Assembly: GCF_003443535.1 (NCBI RefSeq) | Contig: NZ_CP031946.1 | Location: 2,294,001 to 2,358,000, forward strand | Length of the DNA stretch: 64,000 bases | DNA from: Ruegeria sp. AD91A | GTDB lineage: Bacteria; Pseudomonadota; Alphaproteobacteria; Rhodobacterales; Rhodobacteraceae | Reading direction: 5' to 3' | In this document: positions 16,748 to 25,820 of the stretch, one piece after another | How the letters are laid out: each line of letters starts with the position of its first letter | Numbering within the stretch: position 1 is the first letter of the stretch | Notes under the pieces: generated by a model | What the model was told of the DNA's origin: nothing | Databases searched by the model: none | The model's input: the letters and a program-made list of their open reading frames with translations, nothing else | Program-made: the position numbers and the translations under genes

Positions 16748-19189
16748 CTACTCTTGTTCTTCCGACGTGTCTGAACCATCGACATCAATACCAATCATGC
16801 GTTCGATATCCTTGAACAGTCCTGTGGCGATACCGTCTTCTTTCGGTGACAAGGTTTCTGCCAGACGCGTCAGTTCAACGGTCGCGGCGTCAGCAATTCC
16901 AGTGTCGGACAAATCTGCCTTGGCCAGTTCAACGAAACCAATCGGAAATCCGAGCAGAGCAAGCAGTTCAATCGATGGATCGCCTGCGTATTGTGGCAAC
17001 TCTCCCAAAAGCTTGACGTAACGTAGTAGGGCCGCGCGCCTCGCAGGGGTCATATCTTCAATGGCAACTTTGTCTACGAGCATTGCATCTGTTGTAGCGG
17101 CCAGCATTTCTGCGACACCAAACCCGCGGTCAGGCCTGAGTGTATCCTGTGTATACACACGGCGTATCACCACTGGGTCGAGCAGGTCTTCAATGATCGT
17201 CACAGCCATAGCATCTACGATTTCAAGCCCGCCTATGGGCCTGATCTCGGTTAGCGTCTCGGGAGCAGCAAAGATCTCCAGTTCTGCTATTGCTTCGGAG
17301 GCAAGGTAGGTCACAGCCGCTTTTTGATCTGCGACATCGATGAAATCAGTAGGCAGGCCATCGTTAGACGTCGAGTTGAAGCCACCAACCATCTGCGTGA
17401 CGCTGTCCATAAAGCCCATGAAACGAGCGCGGCCTTGGTCGTACACGCGCGCCATGTCGCGTGAACGCGAAGGCGATTGCGGGGTCACCCTCGGCAAAAG
17501 AGTGATTGAAGATCGCAGTGCCGCGACTCCAGATCGCGTCGCTTCAAGACGATCAGCCCCGATGTTTTCTGACAGAACCGTAGGGTCAAAACGCCCATAC
17601 GCTTCGTCTGGCTTTTCCGCCGCCCCCCAGACAAGTCCTTTGCTATTTTGCGACTGCCCAGCAATTGCATCAAGGACTTCATTGCTCAGGTTTGGTGTAT
17701 ACCCCCATGCAATAGCGTGGGCGTCATACGCGCTAACCAGAGGAAAGAACTGCTCAATCCCGTCCTCCGGTCGGGCGACATAATTGAAACGCCCGTACGC
17801 CATGATAGACGCGGTTGATCCTTGTTTTGCGACAAAGGCCGGGTCGCGTAACTGCTCGGTGCTCCACGCCGTGGACGCTTGATGATTGTGACGCAGACCA
17901 AGCGTGTGACCCACTTCGTGGCTTACGGCATAGCGCAAAATGCGGCCTTGGAGTTCTTCGGGTAGCGGCAAAGACCCGGCAAGGGGGTCAAGGTTCGACA
18001 TCAGAAGAAAGTAATAATCTGAAAACACGTTTATAACTTCCGGCCAGACCAAAATATGCGCCGAGATGATCTCGCCGGTCCGGGGATCGTGTACGTTCGG
18101 ACCCAGTGCATTTGCCACCGGCTGCGCAATCCATCGGATCACATTGTGCCGTGCGTCATTGATCGACCAATCTGGGTCTTCTTGCGGTGTGGGCGCATCT
18201 TTGGCGATGATCGCATTGGTAAACCCTGCTGCTTCAAAGGCCGGTTGCCAGTCCTCAATCGCGGTCCTCACGTAGGGCCGCCACCGCTCGGGGATTTCAG
18301 GCGACAGATAGTAAACCAGAGGTTCGACCGGATCAGAGGGCAATGGCGCATTTGGGTCGGCATGTACCAATCGGTGCCGCAGAGCGAGTTGCGTTTTTTG
18401 GGCAACCGCACCGCTGGCATTCTCAAATTCCAAGACCTCTGTCGAAAAGTAGCCCACACGCGGATCAAAAAGTCGCTTCTCCATCGGCTCTTCGGGAAGC
18501 AGCGCGATTGTGTGCGCCACTTCGATGGATACTGCCCGATCCTGACTCACTTGATCCTGCGCCATGAAGGTCAGATGCGACTTCAAGAAAATATTCTCGG
18601 GAAAGGCACTGGCCTGAGAAATATATGATCTTTTGGGATCAACCCCAATGGGTGTGAGGCCCGTGGAGGCAATTTGCCCTTTGGCCGAAAAGTCCGGAAT
18701 GTCGGATGAGAAAACCCCGGTCGCATCGACCAACATGTTTCCGTCTTCATCTTCCGCCATAATTTCGAAGGACAAAAGTATGGGGCCGATCTGTGCATTC
18801 GCAATGGCAATATCAATTGGTCGTATTTTCAGCTCGGACGAGGCCGCGCCTTGCTGATCTGTTATCCGTACCGATCCCGAGGACAAAGACCGTACGAGCA
18901 ACCTGCTGTCCTGTCGCTCCAGTTTTACCGCGTGGGTCGCGATCTCCGTTCCCGACAGTGAAATCGCATCCGCCGGATACCGCGCGACCTCGGCGCTCCA
19001 GAACAAAGTTCTGTCCAGTATCGATGGTGGCACCGAAAAATAATGAGAGCCGTCTTTTGCATAGATCGTTGCCGCGCCCTCACTTACTTCGGCGCCCTCG
19101 ATGAGGCTTTGAAAGTCAGGTTCATCCTCGGCAAGCGCACCCGTCGCCAGAAAATGCAGCGACATTGCAATAACAGCCAATAATCTCAT
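16748..19189 (-). CDS. Secreted zinc-dependent metalloprotease (metzincin-like, DUF5117 type)
   Basis: Large exported protein of 813 aa. A Sec signal peptide covers the first 20 residues (LLAVIAMSLHFLATGALA). The zinc site HEVGHTLGLRH follows the metzincin pattern HExxHxxGxxH, and a Met-turn candidate SIMAYGRFNYV follows about 45 residues later. The N-terminal half (GSHYFSVPPSILDRTLFW, HRLVHADPNAPLP) and overall length match the DUF5117/DUF5118 group of outer-membrane or periplasmic metalloproteases. It lies downstream of the 345-aa membrane-anchored protein (107 bp gap) and upstream of a small membrane protein, all on the minus strand. The substrate is unknown. Confidence 0.85.
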   Translation of the reverse strand: MRLLAVIAMSLHFLATGALAEDEPDFQSLIEGAEVSEGAATIYAKDGSHYFSVPPSILDRTLFWSAEVARYPADAISLSGTEIATHAVKLERQDSRLLVRSLSSGSVRITDQQGAASSELKIRPIDIAIANAQIGPILLSFEIMAEDEDGNMLVDATGVFSSDIPDFSAKGQIASTGLTPIGVDPKRSYISQASAFPENIFLKSHLTFMAQDQVSQDRAVSIEVAHTIALLPEEPMEKRLFDPRVGYFSTEVLEFENASGAVAQKTQLALRHRLVHADPNAPLPSDPVEPLVYYLSPEIPERWRPYVRTAIEDWQPAFEAAGFTNAIIAKDAPTPQEDPDWSINDARHNVIRWIAQPVANALGPNVHDPRTGEIISAHILVWPEVINVFSDYYFLLMSNLDPLAGSLPLPEELQGRILRYAVSHEVGHTLGLRHNHQASTAWSTEQLRDPAFVAKQGSTASIMAYGRFNYVARPEDGIEQFFPLVSAYDAHAIAWGYTPNLSNEVLDAIAGQSQNSKGLVWGAAEKPDEAYGRFDPTVLSENIGADRLEATRSGVAALRSSITLLPRVTPQSPSRSRDMARVYDQGRARFMGFMDSVTQMVGGFNSTSNDGLPTDFIDVADQKAAVTYLASEAIAELEIFAAPETLTEIRPIGGLEIVDAMAVTIIEDLLDPVVIRRVYTQDTLRPDRGFGVAEMLAATTDAMLVDKVAIEDMTPARRAALLRYVKLLGELPQYAGDPSIELLALLGFPIGFVELAKADLSDTGIADAATVELTRLAETLSPKEDGIATGLFKDIERMIGIDVDGSDTSEEQE

Positions 19190-19296
19190 ATCTGGGTTTC
19201 CCGGTCATGGCGGTGGATCGATTAGTGTCACAGCTTAAGTCGCGCCTAGTCGAGGGCAAGCAGGAATACCGTTGGAACCAAGTGTGTTTCAGTCCA

Positions 19297-20334
19297 CTAG
19301 TCTGGTTGCGCAGCGAGGGCTGTATGAAGTGCGGCAGCCAATTTATGCGGGTCCTCTTCCTTCCGAGGCACCAAGATATCACGCACCACCGCATTTAACG
19401 CTTTATCGGCCGCGGCTGCCGCATCATCTTCACCATCGACGGCTACTTCAATGGACTCCACAGCGCTGAGAACGGCACCCGGGACGCTGGCCACACCCTG
19501 AAGCAGCGCGCTGATGCCAAGATGCTCCACTTGATTTGAATTTGCGGCTGTGCCGACAAAAGTTGGACTGAAGCCTTCAACTCCCCAGACCTGACTGGGC
19601 GTTAAACCAGTTCCGGTCGCATATTGATGAATATGCGGTACGCTGAAATGACCGACGAAGCCGTGGCTCCAAAGCGGTCTGTGCGTGATCGGGTTATGGC
19701 GGGTCGTGCCTGTCAAAAGCGCTTGCCATATCAGCAAGGTCGCCTCCCCATCCGTTTTAGCATGAACCTCATGTTCGGCCCGCGCCTCTTCCGGCAAAGC
19801 GCGCACGTAACTGCCCGCAAGCGGCAGCAATGCCAAAGCGCCTTGTAGTGCATCAGGCCTATTTTCCAGAAAGGCGCTGTAGGCATCCGTAAGAAGGTCA
19901 ACGTGCACGCGCCCCGCCTCTGACGCGAGTGCAGTCGTGAGCGAATAAACAGTCCAACCCGCATCGAGCAATGCGGGCGTGCTGACGTCCCACAAGGTTG
20001 GGGGCAATGCCTGACCTCGTTTCGTACTCTGGTTTGTTAACGCTTCAATAGCGTCGGCATAGGCAATTAGCACAGACGCACTGACCTCGCCTTTTTCGAG
20101 CCGCACAAGATGATCGTCAACGCCCAGATCACTTAAGATACCGGTTGGATGAAGGCCTACCTCCAACAGACGTTGCCGGACCTCTGCCGATCCTTCCTGC
20201 CCTTCAGTAAGGGTTGCCGTGCCTGACGTGGCCGCCATCGGTTCAATTGATAAGATTTTGCGACCCGCCAGCCAGACCGCCGACAAAATGACCAGCAAGC
20301 CAACGCACAAAAGACCGATTACCTTTGGATTCAT
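19297..20334 (-). CDS. Membrane-anchored periplasmic protein of unknown function
   Basis: A 345-aa protein with one N-terminal transmembrane segment (VIGLLCVGLLVILSAVWLAG, residues 5-24) and a largely alpha-helical, Ala/Leu-rich remainder predicted to be periplasmic. No motif or family recognised. It is the first gene of a minus-strand run with the metalloprotease, so it may be the protease's partner, substrate or inhibitor (inference from position only). Confidence 0.65.
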   Translation of the reverse strand: MNPKVIGLLCVGLLVILSAVWLAGRKILSIEPMAATSGTATLTEGQEGSAEVRQRLLEVGLHPTGILSDLGVDDHLVRLEKGEVSASVLIAYADAIEALTNQSTKRGQALPPTLWDVSTPALLDAGWTVYSLTTALASEAGRVHVDLLTDAYSAFLENRPDALQGALALLPLAGSYVRALPEEARAEHEVHAKTDGEATLLIWQALLTGTTRHNPITHRPLWSHGFVGHFSVPHIHQYATGTGLTPSQVWGVEGFSPTFVGTAANSNQVEHLGISALLQGVASVPGAVLSAVESIEVAVDGEDDAAAAADKALNAVVRDILVPRKEEDPHKLAAALHTALAAQPD

Positions 20335-20570
20335 TTGATTTTACATTCCCTAGGCGAAGTTCCAAAGCTGGCGACTGACAGCAATACTTGGCTCGTTTCC
20401 CTAAAAGTTACAGACTTCATAAACACTAACTCTGTCTGTGATATCGTTTCGCGCTCTTACCGAAAACCGTAGCGTGGGTGCGCCACAGGAAAAGCGATTT
20501 TCCCTGAGCCCTAGTGTTAACGTATTTTTCAAAGTCTTTATCAGGCCCGAACGCTGCCGATACACCGAAA
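20335..20570. other. Intergenic stretch between membrane protein gene and IS element
   Basis: Carries the putative promoter side of the minus-strand protease run. No gene and no clear box seen. Confidence 0.35.
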
Positions 20571-21385
20571 GGCACTGTCAGAGCAAATTGGCTTAAGCCG
20601 GGCAGGGCGGTTTCATAGCCTCACAGGATGACCAAGCCTGACCCATTTCGTTACTTCAAAACGAGCCGTGAGATCATCCGTCTGGCGGTGATGCTGTATG
20701 TTCGTTTCCCGCTGTCCCTTCGAAATGTCGAGGATCTTCTGCACGAACGCGGCATCGATGTCAGTCATGAGGCTGTGAGGTTCTGGTGGCATCGGTTCGG
20801 TCCAATGTTTGCGGCGGAAATCCGAAAACGGCGTATTGTTGGCATGAAATCGAGTAAGTGGCGCTGGCATCTTGACGAGATGTTCGTGAAGATCAACGGC
20901 GAGAGACACTACCTTTGGCGGGCCGTCGATCATGAAGGTGAAGTCTTGGAAAGCTTCGTGACGAAGACGCGCGACAAGAAGGCCGCGTTGAAATTCTTAA
21001 AGAAAACAGCGCGTAAGCACGGTTCCCCGGAGGTGTTCGTCACGGATCTGCTTCGCTCGTATGGCGCAGCCCTGAAAGAGGTCGGTGCAGTACACAAGCA
21101 GGAAACAGGCCGCTGGCTGAACAACCGCGCGGAGAATTCACATCTGCCGTTTCGACGACGAGAGCGAGCTATGCTTCGCTTCCGCCGCATGCGAAGTTTG
21201 CAGAAATTCGCCGCTGTCCACGCATCCGTCTACAACCACTTCAACCAGGAAAGATCACTCACAAGTCGAGACATCTTCAAGATGACACGCTCCGCCGCTC
21301 TATCCGAGTGGCGCCAGCTTTGTTCCGGATAGGTTCACGGAGTTGGCGGCAAACTGAGACTGGTTCGAATTTGTCTGACAGCACC
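20571..21385 (+). mobile_element. IS6-family insertion sequence, copy 1
   Basis: An 815-bp element. Left end GGCACTGTCAGAGCAAATT at 20571-20589; the right end at 21368-21385 reads, on the opposite strand, GGTGCTGTCAGACAAATT, forming imperfect terminal inverted repeats of IS6 type. It contains a single transposase gene. Flanking octamers (CACCGAAA on the left, CGTTCAGC on the right) do not match, so no intact target duplication remains. Confidence 0.85.
20628..21332 (+). CDS. IS6-family transposase, copy 1
   Basis: Complete 234-aa DDE transposase. Catalytic residues fit HLDEMF (D about 83), VTDLLRSYG (D about 140) and NNRAENSH (E about 169). IS6 elements move by replicative or targeted cointegrate formation, often bringing flanking genes together. 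It differs from the copy at 23807-24511 at 26 of 234 residues, so the two are separate relatives rather than a recent duplication. Confidence 0.93.
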   Translation: MTKPDPFRYFKTSREIIRLAVMLYVRFPLSLRNVEDLLHERGIDVSHEAVRFWWHRFGPMFAAEIRKRRIVGMKSSKWRWHLDEMFVKINGERHYLWRAVDHEGEVLESFVTKTRDKKAALKFLKKTARKHGSPEVFVTDLLRSYGAALKEVGAVHKQETGRWLNNRAENSHLPFRRRERAMLRFRRMRSLQKFAAVHASVYNHFNQERSLTSRDIFKMTRSAALSEWRQLCSG

Positions 21386-21423
21386 CGTTCAGCCTGCTCG
21401 ACGCATCAAGGCCCTACGTCAAA

Positions 21424-21618
21424 CTACTCGCAGAATGTCGCACCGTACTCGGCTGGCTCGAGCCCCACCGACTCCGCGATTGCTGCAGACGGGTAACGAT
21501 TGCCTTCAGCATCACAAACCGTGTCCGCAGTGGCGTCGTTAAAGCCATCGCTTTCGACACAGCCGCTGAGGGCGAGCGCTCCAATGGTGGCGGCAATAGC
21601 AGTAAATTTCTTGTTCAC
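21424..21618 (-). CDS. Small lipoprotein
   Basis: A 64-aa protein with a lipobox (IGALALSGC, cysteine at about residue 20) and a short mature part with two further cysteines (TVCDAEG and the near-terminal FCE) that could form a disulfide. A strong ribosome binding site AAGGAGAAG precedes the ATG. It sits between the two IS elements. Function unknown. Confidence 0.65.
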   Translation of the reverse strand: MNKKFTAIAATIGALALSGCVESDGFNDATADTVCDAEGNRYPSAAIAESVGLEPAEYGATFCE

Positions 21619-21769
21619 TTGTCTTCTCCTTGATTTCGTTTTGCATTTACTTGTCGGCTAAACTGTCACGGCCATTCAGGCAGATCCGCCCGCCAATCTC
21701 TCTACTCGGGTCACTCGCAAATGTTCTTGCCATGCTCGGACTGATTCCGCACGGCGCGTCCGTGCGGCA

Positions 21770-22063
21770 CTACTGAGTGTAATCCTCGAACCCCTCGACA
21801 TTCTCGTCAATAACCGTGCAATTTCCAGCAGCGCGGATGTTCGGCTGATCCCAGGATACATTCCAGTTGACCGTGATGACATTGCCATTCGTCGATCCAG
21901 GATAAACGGAGATGGCTGCATTTGGCAGTTTTGAGAAGGCCGGCACGCTGTTCCACAGGTAGTCATGGCACGCGCGCAGGGCATTGGTCGTCTGGCGATC
22001 TAACGCGAATGCAGTGCTGGCGCTGGCGACAAGAACAGCGGACAGAACGAGGGATTTGAGCAT
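21770..22063 (-). CDS. Small exported protein of unknown function
   Basis: A 97-aa protein with a Sec signal peptide (LKSLVLSAVLVASASTAFA) and two cysteines in the mature chain (RACHDY and GNCTV) that could pair in the periplasm. AGGAGAA stands before ATG 22063, which decides this start over one 36 bases upstream. It lies 151 bp upstream of the small lipoprotein gene on the same strand. No family recognised. Confidence 0.65.
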   Translation of the reverse strand: MLKSLVLSAVLVASASTAFALDRQTTNALRACHDYLWNSVPAFSKLPNAAISVYPGSTNGNVITVNWNVSWDQPNIRAAGNCTVIDENVEGFEDYTQ

Positions 22064-22635
22064 GGGGTATTCTCCTGTGGCTTTGCAACTCGTAGTCATT
22101 AGACAATCGCGGTTTTTGTGAGCCCAGTCTATCCATTGAGCGTATCAATTATCCAATTGCCGCAACGTTGGGCAGAATTCGATCCGCATGCGCAATAACC
22201 AAGTCCCGCGTTTGACCTCACTCTCCTAGATCTCCCCTGTGCTGCAATGGAGAAGTGCCGAAAGAACACGAAAGTGACAGTCGATAACTCTTTTTGGAAT
22301 GCGATTTACGTTTCTCAAGCTTCAGCACGGCGGCTCCAACGATACCAGCCGAGCAAAGCCAGCAGGCCAAAGATCGGCTCGAAGTTCTTTATGGCAAACG
22401 CGAAGACTCCGCCGCTAAGGTTCTCCGCTCCGCCGTCGGTCAGCGCGAGTACGGCCTTGTCGCCAAGACCCGCGTATTCTTGTCCACTGGCACAATGAAA
22501 CGTCGATCTCGTAATTACGACTCCGGCTAGTTTCTCCTTGGTCGCTCCGATTCCCGCTTGCTAAGCTTCAATCATTAGCGAAGACTGCTCATCCATTAGG
22601 CGAACCCACTATCCAATTTCCGATGAAAGCAAAAA
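22064..22635. other. Gene-poor stretch with a possible membrane-protein remnant
   Basis: On the minus strand, 22315-22560 forms an open frame of about 80 codons with no ATG, GTG or TTG. Its C-terminus has the look of a membrane anchor with a basic tail (IFGLLALLGWYRWSRRAEA). I take it as a fragment of a lost gene. The rest is likely the leader of the AraC-type regulator. No other structure is seen. Confidence 0.35.
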
Positions 22636-23688
22636 ATGTTGGATCTTAAGCTCAACGCCCCAAACGTTCTAAAACGGCTCGCTGTCAACGAGGACTCGTG
22701 GAACGGGGTCGATTTTCCATTTCAGGGGCGTGGCGCGTATCGAATGAGTTCCTACTACTCTAGCCAAGGGAAAAAGCTATTTCGCCGTCAGTTCACGTCT
22801 AGTGCTAAACTCGAACTGCACGATCAAAAGACTGGTAAGGCTGCGGTTGCAATCGCCGATGCGGGCTCAATGAGCCTCGCCTATATCCGAACTACGGGAC
22901 ACAATGTCAGCGTAACAGAAACGCAGCGGCCCACTCTGTTGGTGCTTGTCTCCGGCGGTCTGTTGATACGGAATGAGTTCTTGAGTTTCGAGCATCGGGG
23001 CGAGCCATGGGTAATGATGGGCCGTGGATCTCGCGAAACCCGCGCGTTTTCAGCGAACGGAGCTGACTGCGAGGCCTTCGTGCTGTCCTTGCCCGCTCGA
23101 CTTCTCGGCAACCGTCTCAAAAGCTTGGAAAGACTGGGCGGCCTGATGGCCGGTGACGTATACTTGGAAGAGCACGTACAGTTGGCACGATTGATCCTCG
23201 CCCTCGCCACGCAATTGACCCAGATCAGAGAAGCGGAGATGATAACAGATGAGGCCGCATCATGGACGACAATACTCACAAACCAGATCGAACGTTGTGT
23301 AGATTCTATTTCTGGCTTCAAAACGGCAAAGGCGTTCGAGAACGAAAACATGCCTGGCCTAGGCCACGTTCGACAGGCTGAGAAATTCATTGCTGAGCAA
23401 CTTCAATATATTTCCAGTATCACCGAAATCGCAAGCCACGTAGGTGTGTCCGAGCGCACCCTTCAGAATGCTTTCCGCCGCGTAAGGGGAGCCAGTCCTA
23501 AATTGATTTTGAACCAGTCGCGACTTCTTCGGGCAAGAGACCAGTTGCTCAATCCGGATGGCCCAGCGACCGTATCTGCAATCTGCAACCTGTGCGGGAT
23601 CGCACATCATGGACGTTTCAGCAAAGAATACAAAAAAGTCTTTGGTGAAAGCCCAGTCGCGACGCTGAACGCACGCAGTGGACGATGA
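22636..23688 (+). CDS. AraC-family transcriptional regulator
   Basis: Regulator of 350 aa. The C-terminal 100 residues hold two helix-turn-helix units (ITEIASHVGVSERTLQNAFRRV and TVSAICNLCGIAHHGRFSKEYKKVFGESP), the latter matching the AraC signature. The N-terminal 230 residues are an AraC-binding-domain-like sensor without a recognised ligand. It lies just inside the second IS element, 65 bp away. Its target is not evident: nearest genes are the small exported proteins on the other side and a truncated TPR gene beyond the IS. Confidence 0.9.
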   Translation: MLDLKLNAPNVLKRLAVNEDSWNGVDFPFQGRGAYRMSSYYSSQGKKLFRRQFTSSAKLELHDQKTGKAAVAIADAGSMSLAYIRTTGHNVSVTETQRPTLLVLVSGGLLIRNEFLSFEHRGEPWVMMGRGSRETRAFSANGADCEAFVLSLPARLLGNRLKSLERLGGLMAGDVYLEEHVQLARLILALATQLTQIREAEMITDEAASWTTILTNQIERCVDSISGFKTAKAFENENMPGLGHVRQAEKFIAEQLQYISSITEIASHVGVSERTLQNAFRRVRGASPKLILNQSRLLRARDQLLNPDGPATVSAICNLCGIAHHGRFSKEYKKVFGESPVATLNARSGR

Positions 23689-23753
23689 ATGCCGAATGTC
23701 GCCTTCATCCGGATTGTGTTGAAAAACTCGGTGCTCCTACGAGAACGGCCGAA

Positions 23754-24568
23754 GGTGCGGTCAGACGAATTCGAACCAGTCTCTGTTAGGCCAGCGACGC
23801 TGTCCTTTATTGCGCGCCAAGTTCGCGCCACTCGGCAAGAGCGGCGGCACGGTTGAGTTTGAAATTCGTTCGACTTGAGAGGCTGCGTTCCTGATTAAAA
23901 TGATTGTAGACGGATGCGTGAACGGATGCGAATTTCTGCAAACTTCGCATGCGCCGGAAGCGGAGCATCGCCCTCTCTCGTCGTCGAAATGGCAGGTGTG
24001 AATTTTCTGCTCGGTTGTTCAGCCAGCGGCCTGTTTCCTGCCTGTCTGCGGCGCCGATCTCTTTCAGCGTAGCACCATATGAGCGCAGCAGATCCGTGAC
24101 GATCACCTCGGGCCGACCATGCTTACGCATTGCTTTCTTTAAGAATTTCAATGCCGCCTTCTTGTCGCGCGTCTTCGTGACGAAGCTTTCCAGAACTTCG
24201 CCTTCATGATCGACGGCCCGCCAGAGGTAATGCTGCTCACCGTTGATCTTGACGAACATCTCGTCCAGATGCCACCGCCATTGGCTGGATTTCATACCCT
24301 CGATCCGTCGCTTTCGGATCTCGGACGCAAACATCGGGCCGAACCGGTGCCACCAAAATCTCACAGCCTCATGACTGACATCGATGCCCCGTTCGTGGAG
24401 CAAATCTTCCACATTTCGAAGTGAAAGCGGGAACCGGACGTACATCATCACCGCCAGGCGGATAATCTCACGGCTCGTTTTGAAGTAGCGAAATGGATCA
24501 GGTTTGGTCATCCGGTGAGGCTACGAAACCGCCCTGCCCGTCTCAAGCGATTTTGCTCTGACAATGCC
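23754..24568 (-). mobile_element. IS6-family insertion sequence, copy 2
   Basis: An 815-bp element in inverse orientation to copy 1. Ends are GGTGCGGTCAGACGAATT at 23754-23771 and, on the other strand from 24568, GGCATTGTCAGAGCAAAA. Same length as copy 1 but diverged in sequence. Its right end joins directly to the body of a TPR gene whose 5' part is gone, so its insertion or a later rearrangement broke that gene. Confidence 0.85.
23807..24511 (-). CDS. IS6-family transposase, copy 2
   Basis: Complete 234-aa DDE transposase with the same catalytic stretches as copy 1 (HLDEMF, VTDLLRSYG, NNRAENSH) and about 89 percent identity to it by eye. The frame is intact, so it could still be active and could act on both elements because their ends are similar. 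Confidence 0.93.
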   Translation of the reverse strand: MTKPDPFRYFKTSREIIRLAVMMYVRFPLSLRNVEDLLHERGIDVSHEAVRFWWHRFGPMFASEIRKRRIEGMKSSQWRWHLDEMFVKINGEQHYLWRAVDHEGEVLESFVTKTRDKKAALKFLKKAMRKHGRPEVIVTDLLRSYGATLKEIGAADRQETGRWLNNRAENSHLPFRRRERAMLRFRRMRSLQKFASVHASVYNHFNQERSLSSRTNFKLNRAAALAEWRELGAQ

Positions 24569-25492
24569 CACGTCGACGTTTTGTGCGGTGACTACATGAA
24601 CGTGGTGCTTCGCAATCAAGCGGCCATCGTTGCCGACAGGAAGTTTCTGGAGCGCGAGGGCCCCAACAACTTCTACTCCGTTTATCGCTGCCACAATTAC
24701 CACTTCAAGATCTACGGAGCGATGTTCCTTGGCCAACCGAGTGCAGCGATAGAAGCGGCGGAAGAATTGATTGCGACATTACCCGGGGAGACCCTTCGCC
24801 CTATGGCCGACTGGTTCGAAGGTTTCATCCCTATGAAGCAACATGTTCTGATCCGGTTCGGACGCTGGCAAGAGATACTCGATCAGGATCTGCCAGTGGA
24901 TGAAGAGCTTTTCTGCGTCACTACCGCCATGATGCGGTACGCGCGAACCGTTGCCTTGGCGAACCAGCAAAAGATCACTGACGCCGAGAGTGAAAAGGTA
25001 AAATTCTATGAAGCTTTGGATCAGGTGCCTGAAACCAGAATGCTGTTCAACAACGCGTGCCGCGACATCTTGAAGGTTGCCGAGCAAATGATGCTAGGTG
25101 AGCTAGCGTATCACAAGGGAGAGCACGAGAGCGCTTTCGAGCACCTGCGTAGATCGGTCGAGATTGATGATACGCTACCCTACGACGAACCCTGGGGTTG
25201 GATGCAGCCCACTCGGCATGCGCTCGGCGCTCTATTATTGGAGCAAGGCCATATGGTGGAAGCGGAAAGCGTTTATCGCGCCGACCTTGGACTGGATGCA
25301 ACGCTTAGCCGGGCCTGCCAGCACCCAGGCAATGTCTGGAGCTTGCACGGCTTGTACGAATGCCTGAATCGGCGCGGTGAAACGGTTGAAGCGCCCCAAA
25401 TAAAACTACAACTGGACAAGGCCACTGCCCGAGCCGAAGTGCCAATCAGGGCGTCATGTTATTGCCGGCACAAGGCTTTGGCAGCCGAGTAA
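24569..25492 (+). pseudogene. TPR-repeat protein gene truncated at its 5' end by IS6
   Basis: About 307 codons of a tetratricopeptide-type protein begin abruptly at the IS boundary (AHVDVLCGDYMNVV...). Helical repeat pairs are visible, for instance NFYSVYRCHNYHFKIYGAMF, GQPSAAIEAAEELI and GELAYHKGEHESAFEHLRRS. The frame runs open through the IS end, so a hybrid product could start inside the IS at 24515, adding 18 foreign residues. Its relatives are normally longer, with the missing part in front. Function of the family is not defined. Confidence 0.7.
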
Positions 25493-25820
25493 TCGGCTAC
25501 CAGAAGGACAGTCTGGGTTAAAAGCAACGTCTACTTTATCCGCAATGCGGACTTCAAATCGAGTTGGTCGAATGGCCGCATAGAATCCAAAACTCAAAAA
25601 TGCAGCGCCCTATCCAATTGCCGCTAGGCACCAACATCGTTGACTCTGCTCTCTTGTGTGCTTTATCGCTGGCGTCATGATCGGATCGTTCTTCGCATCG
25701 CAGAGCTATTACCCTCAGCTTCGATAGCTGCGGGTTATTCATCATTGGTTTTCCGCTGCCCCTAACAGCGGTCAACAAACAATCGACCTTGTGCCGGGCG
25801 GCAAATTCAAAGGTCGACAA
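25493..25820. other. Intergenic stretch with a dispersed palindrome copy
   Basis: Contains one copy of the imperfect palindrome TCCGCAATGCGGAC at 25539-25552. No gene. It must include the promoter of the prephenate-dehydrogenase-like gene. Confidence 0.4.

Noticed and set aside
20571..24568. Recent composite transposon made by duplication of one IS6 element
   Set aside because: The two transposases differ at 26 of 234 residues and no matching 8-bp duplications flank the unit.
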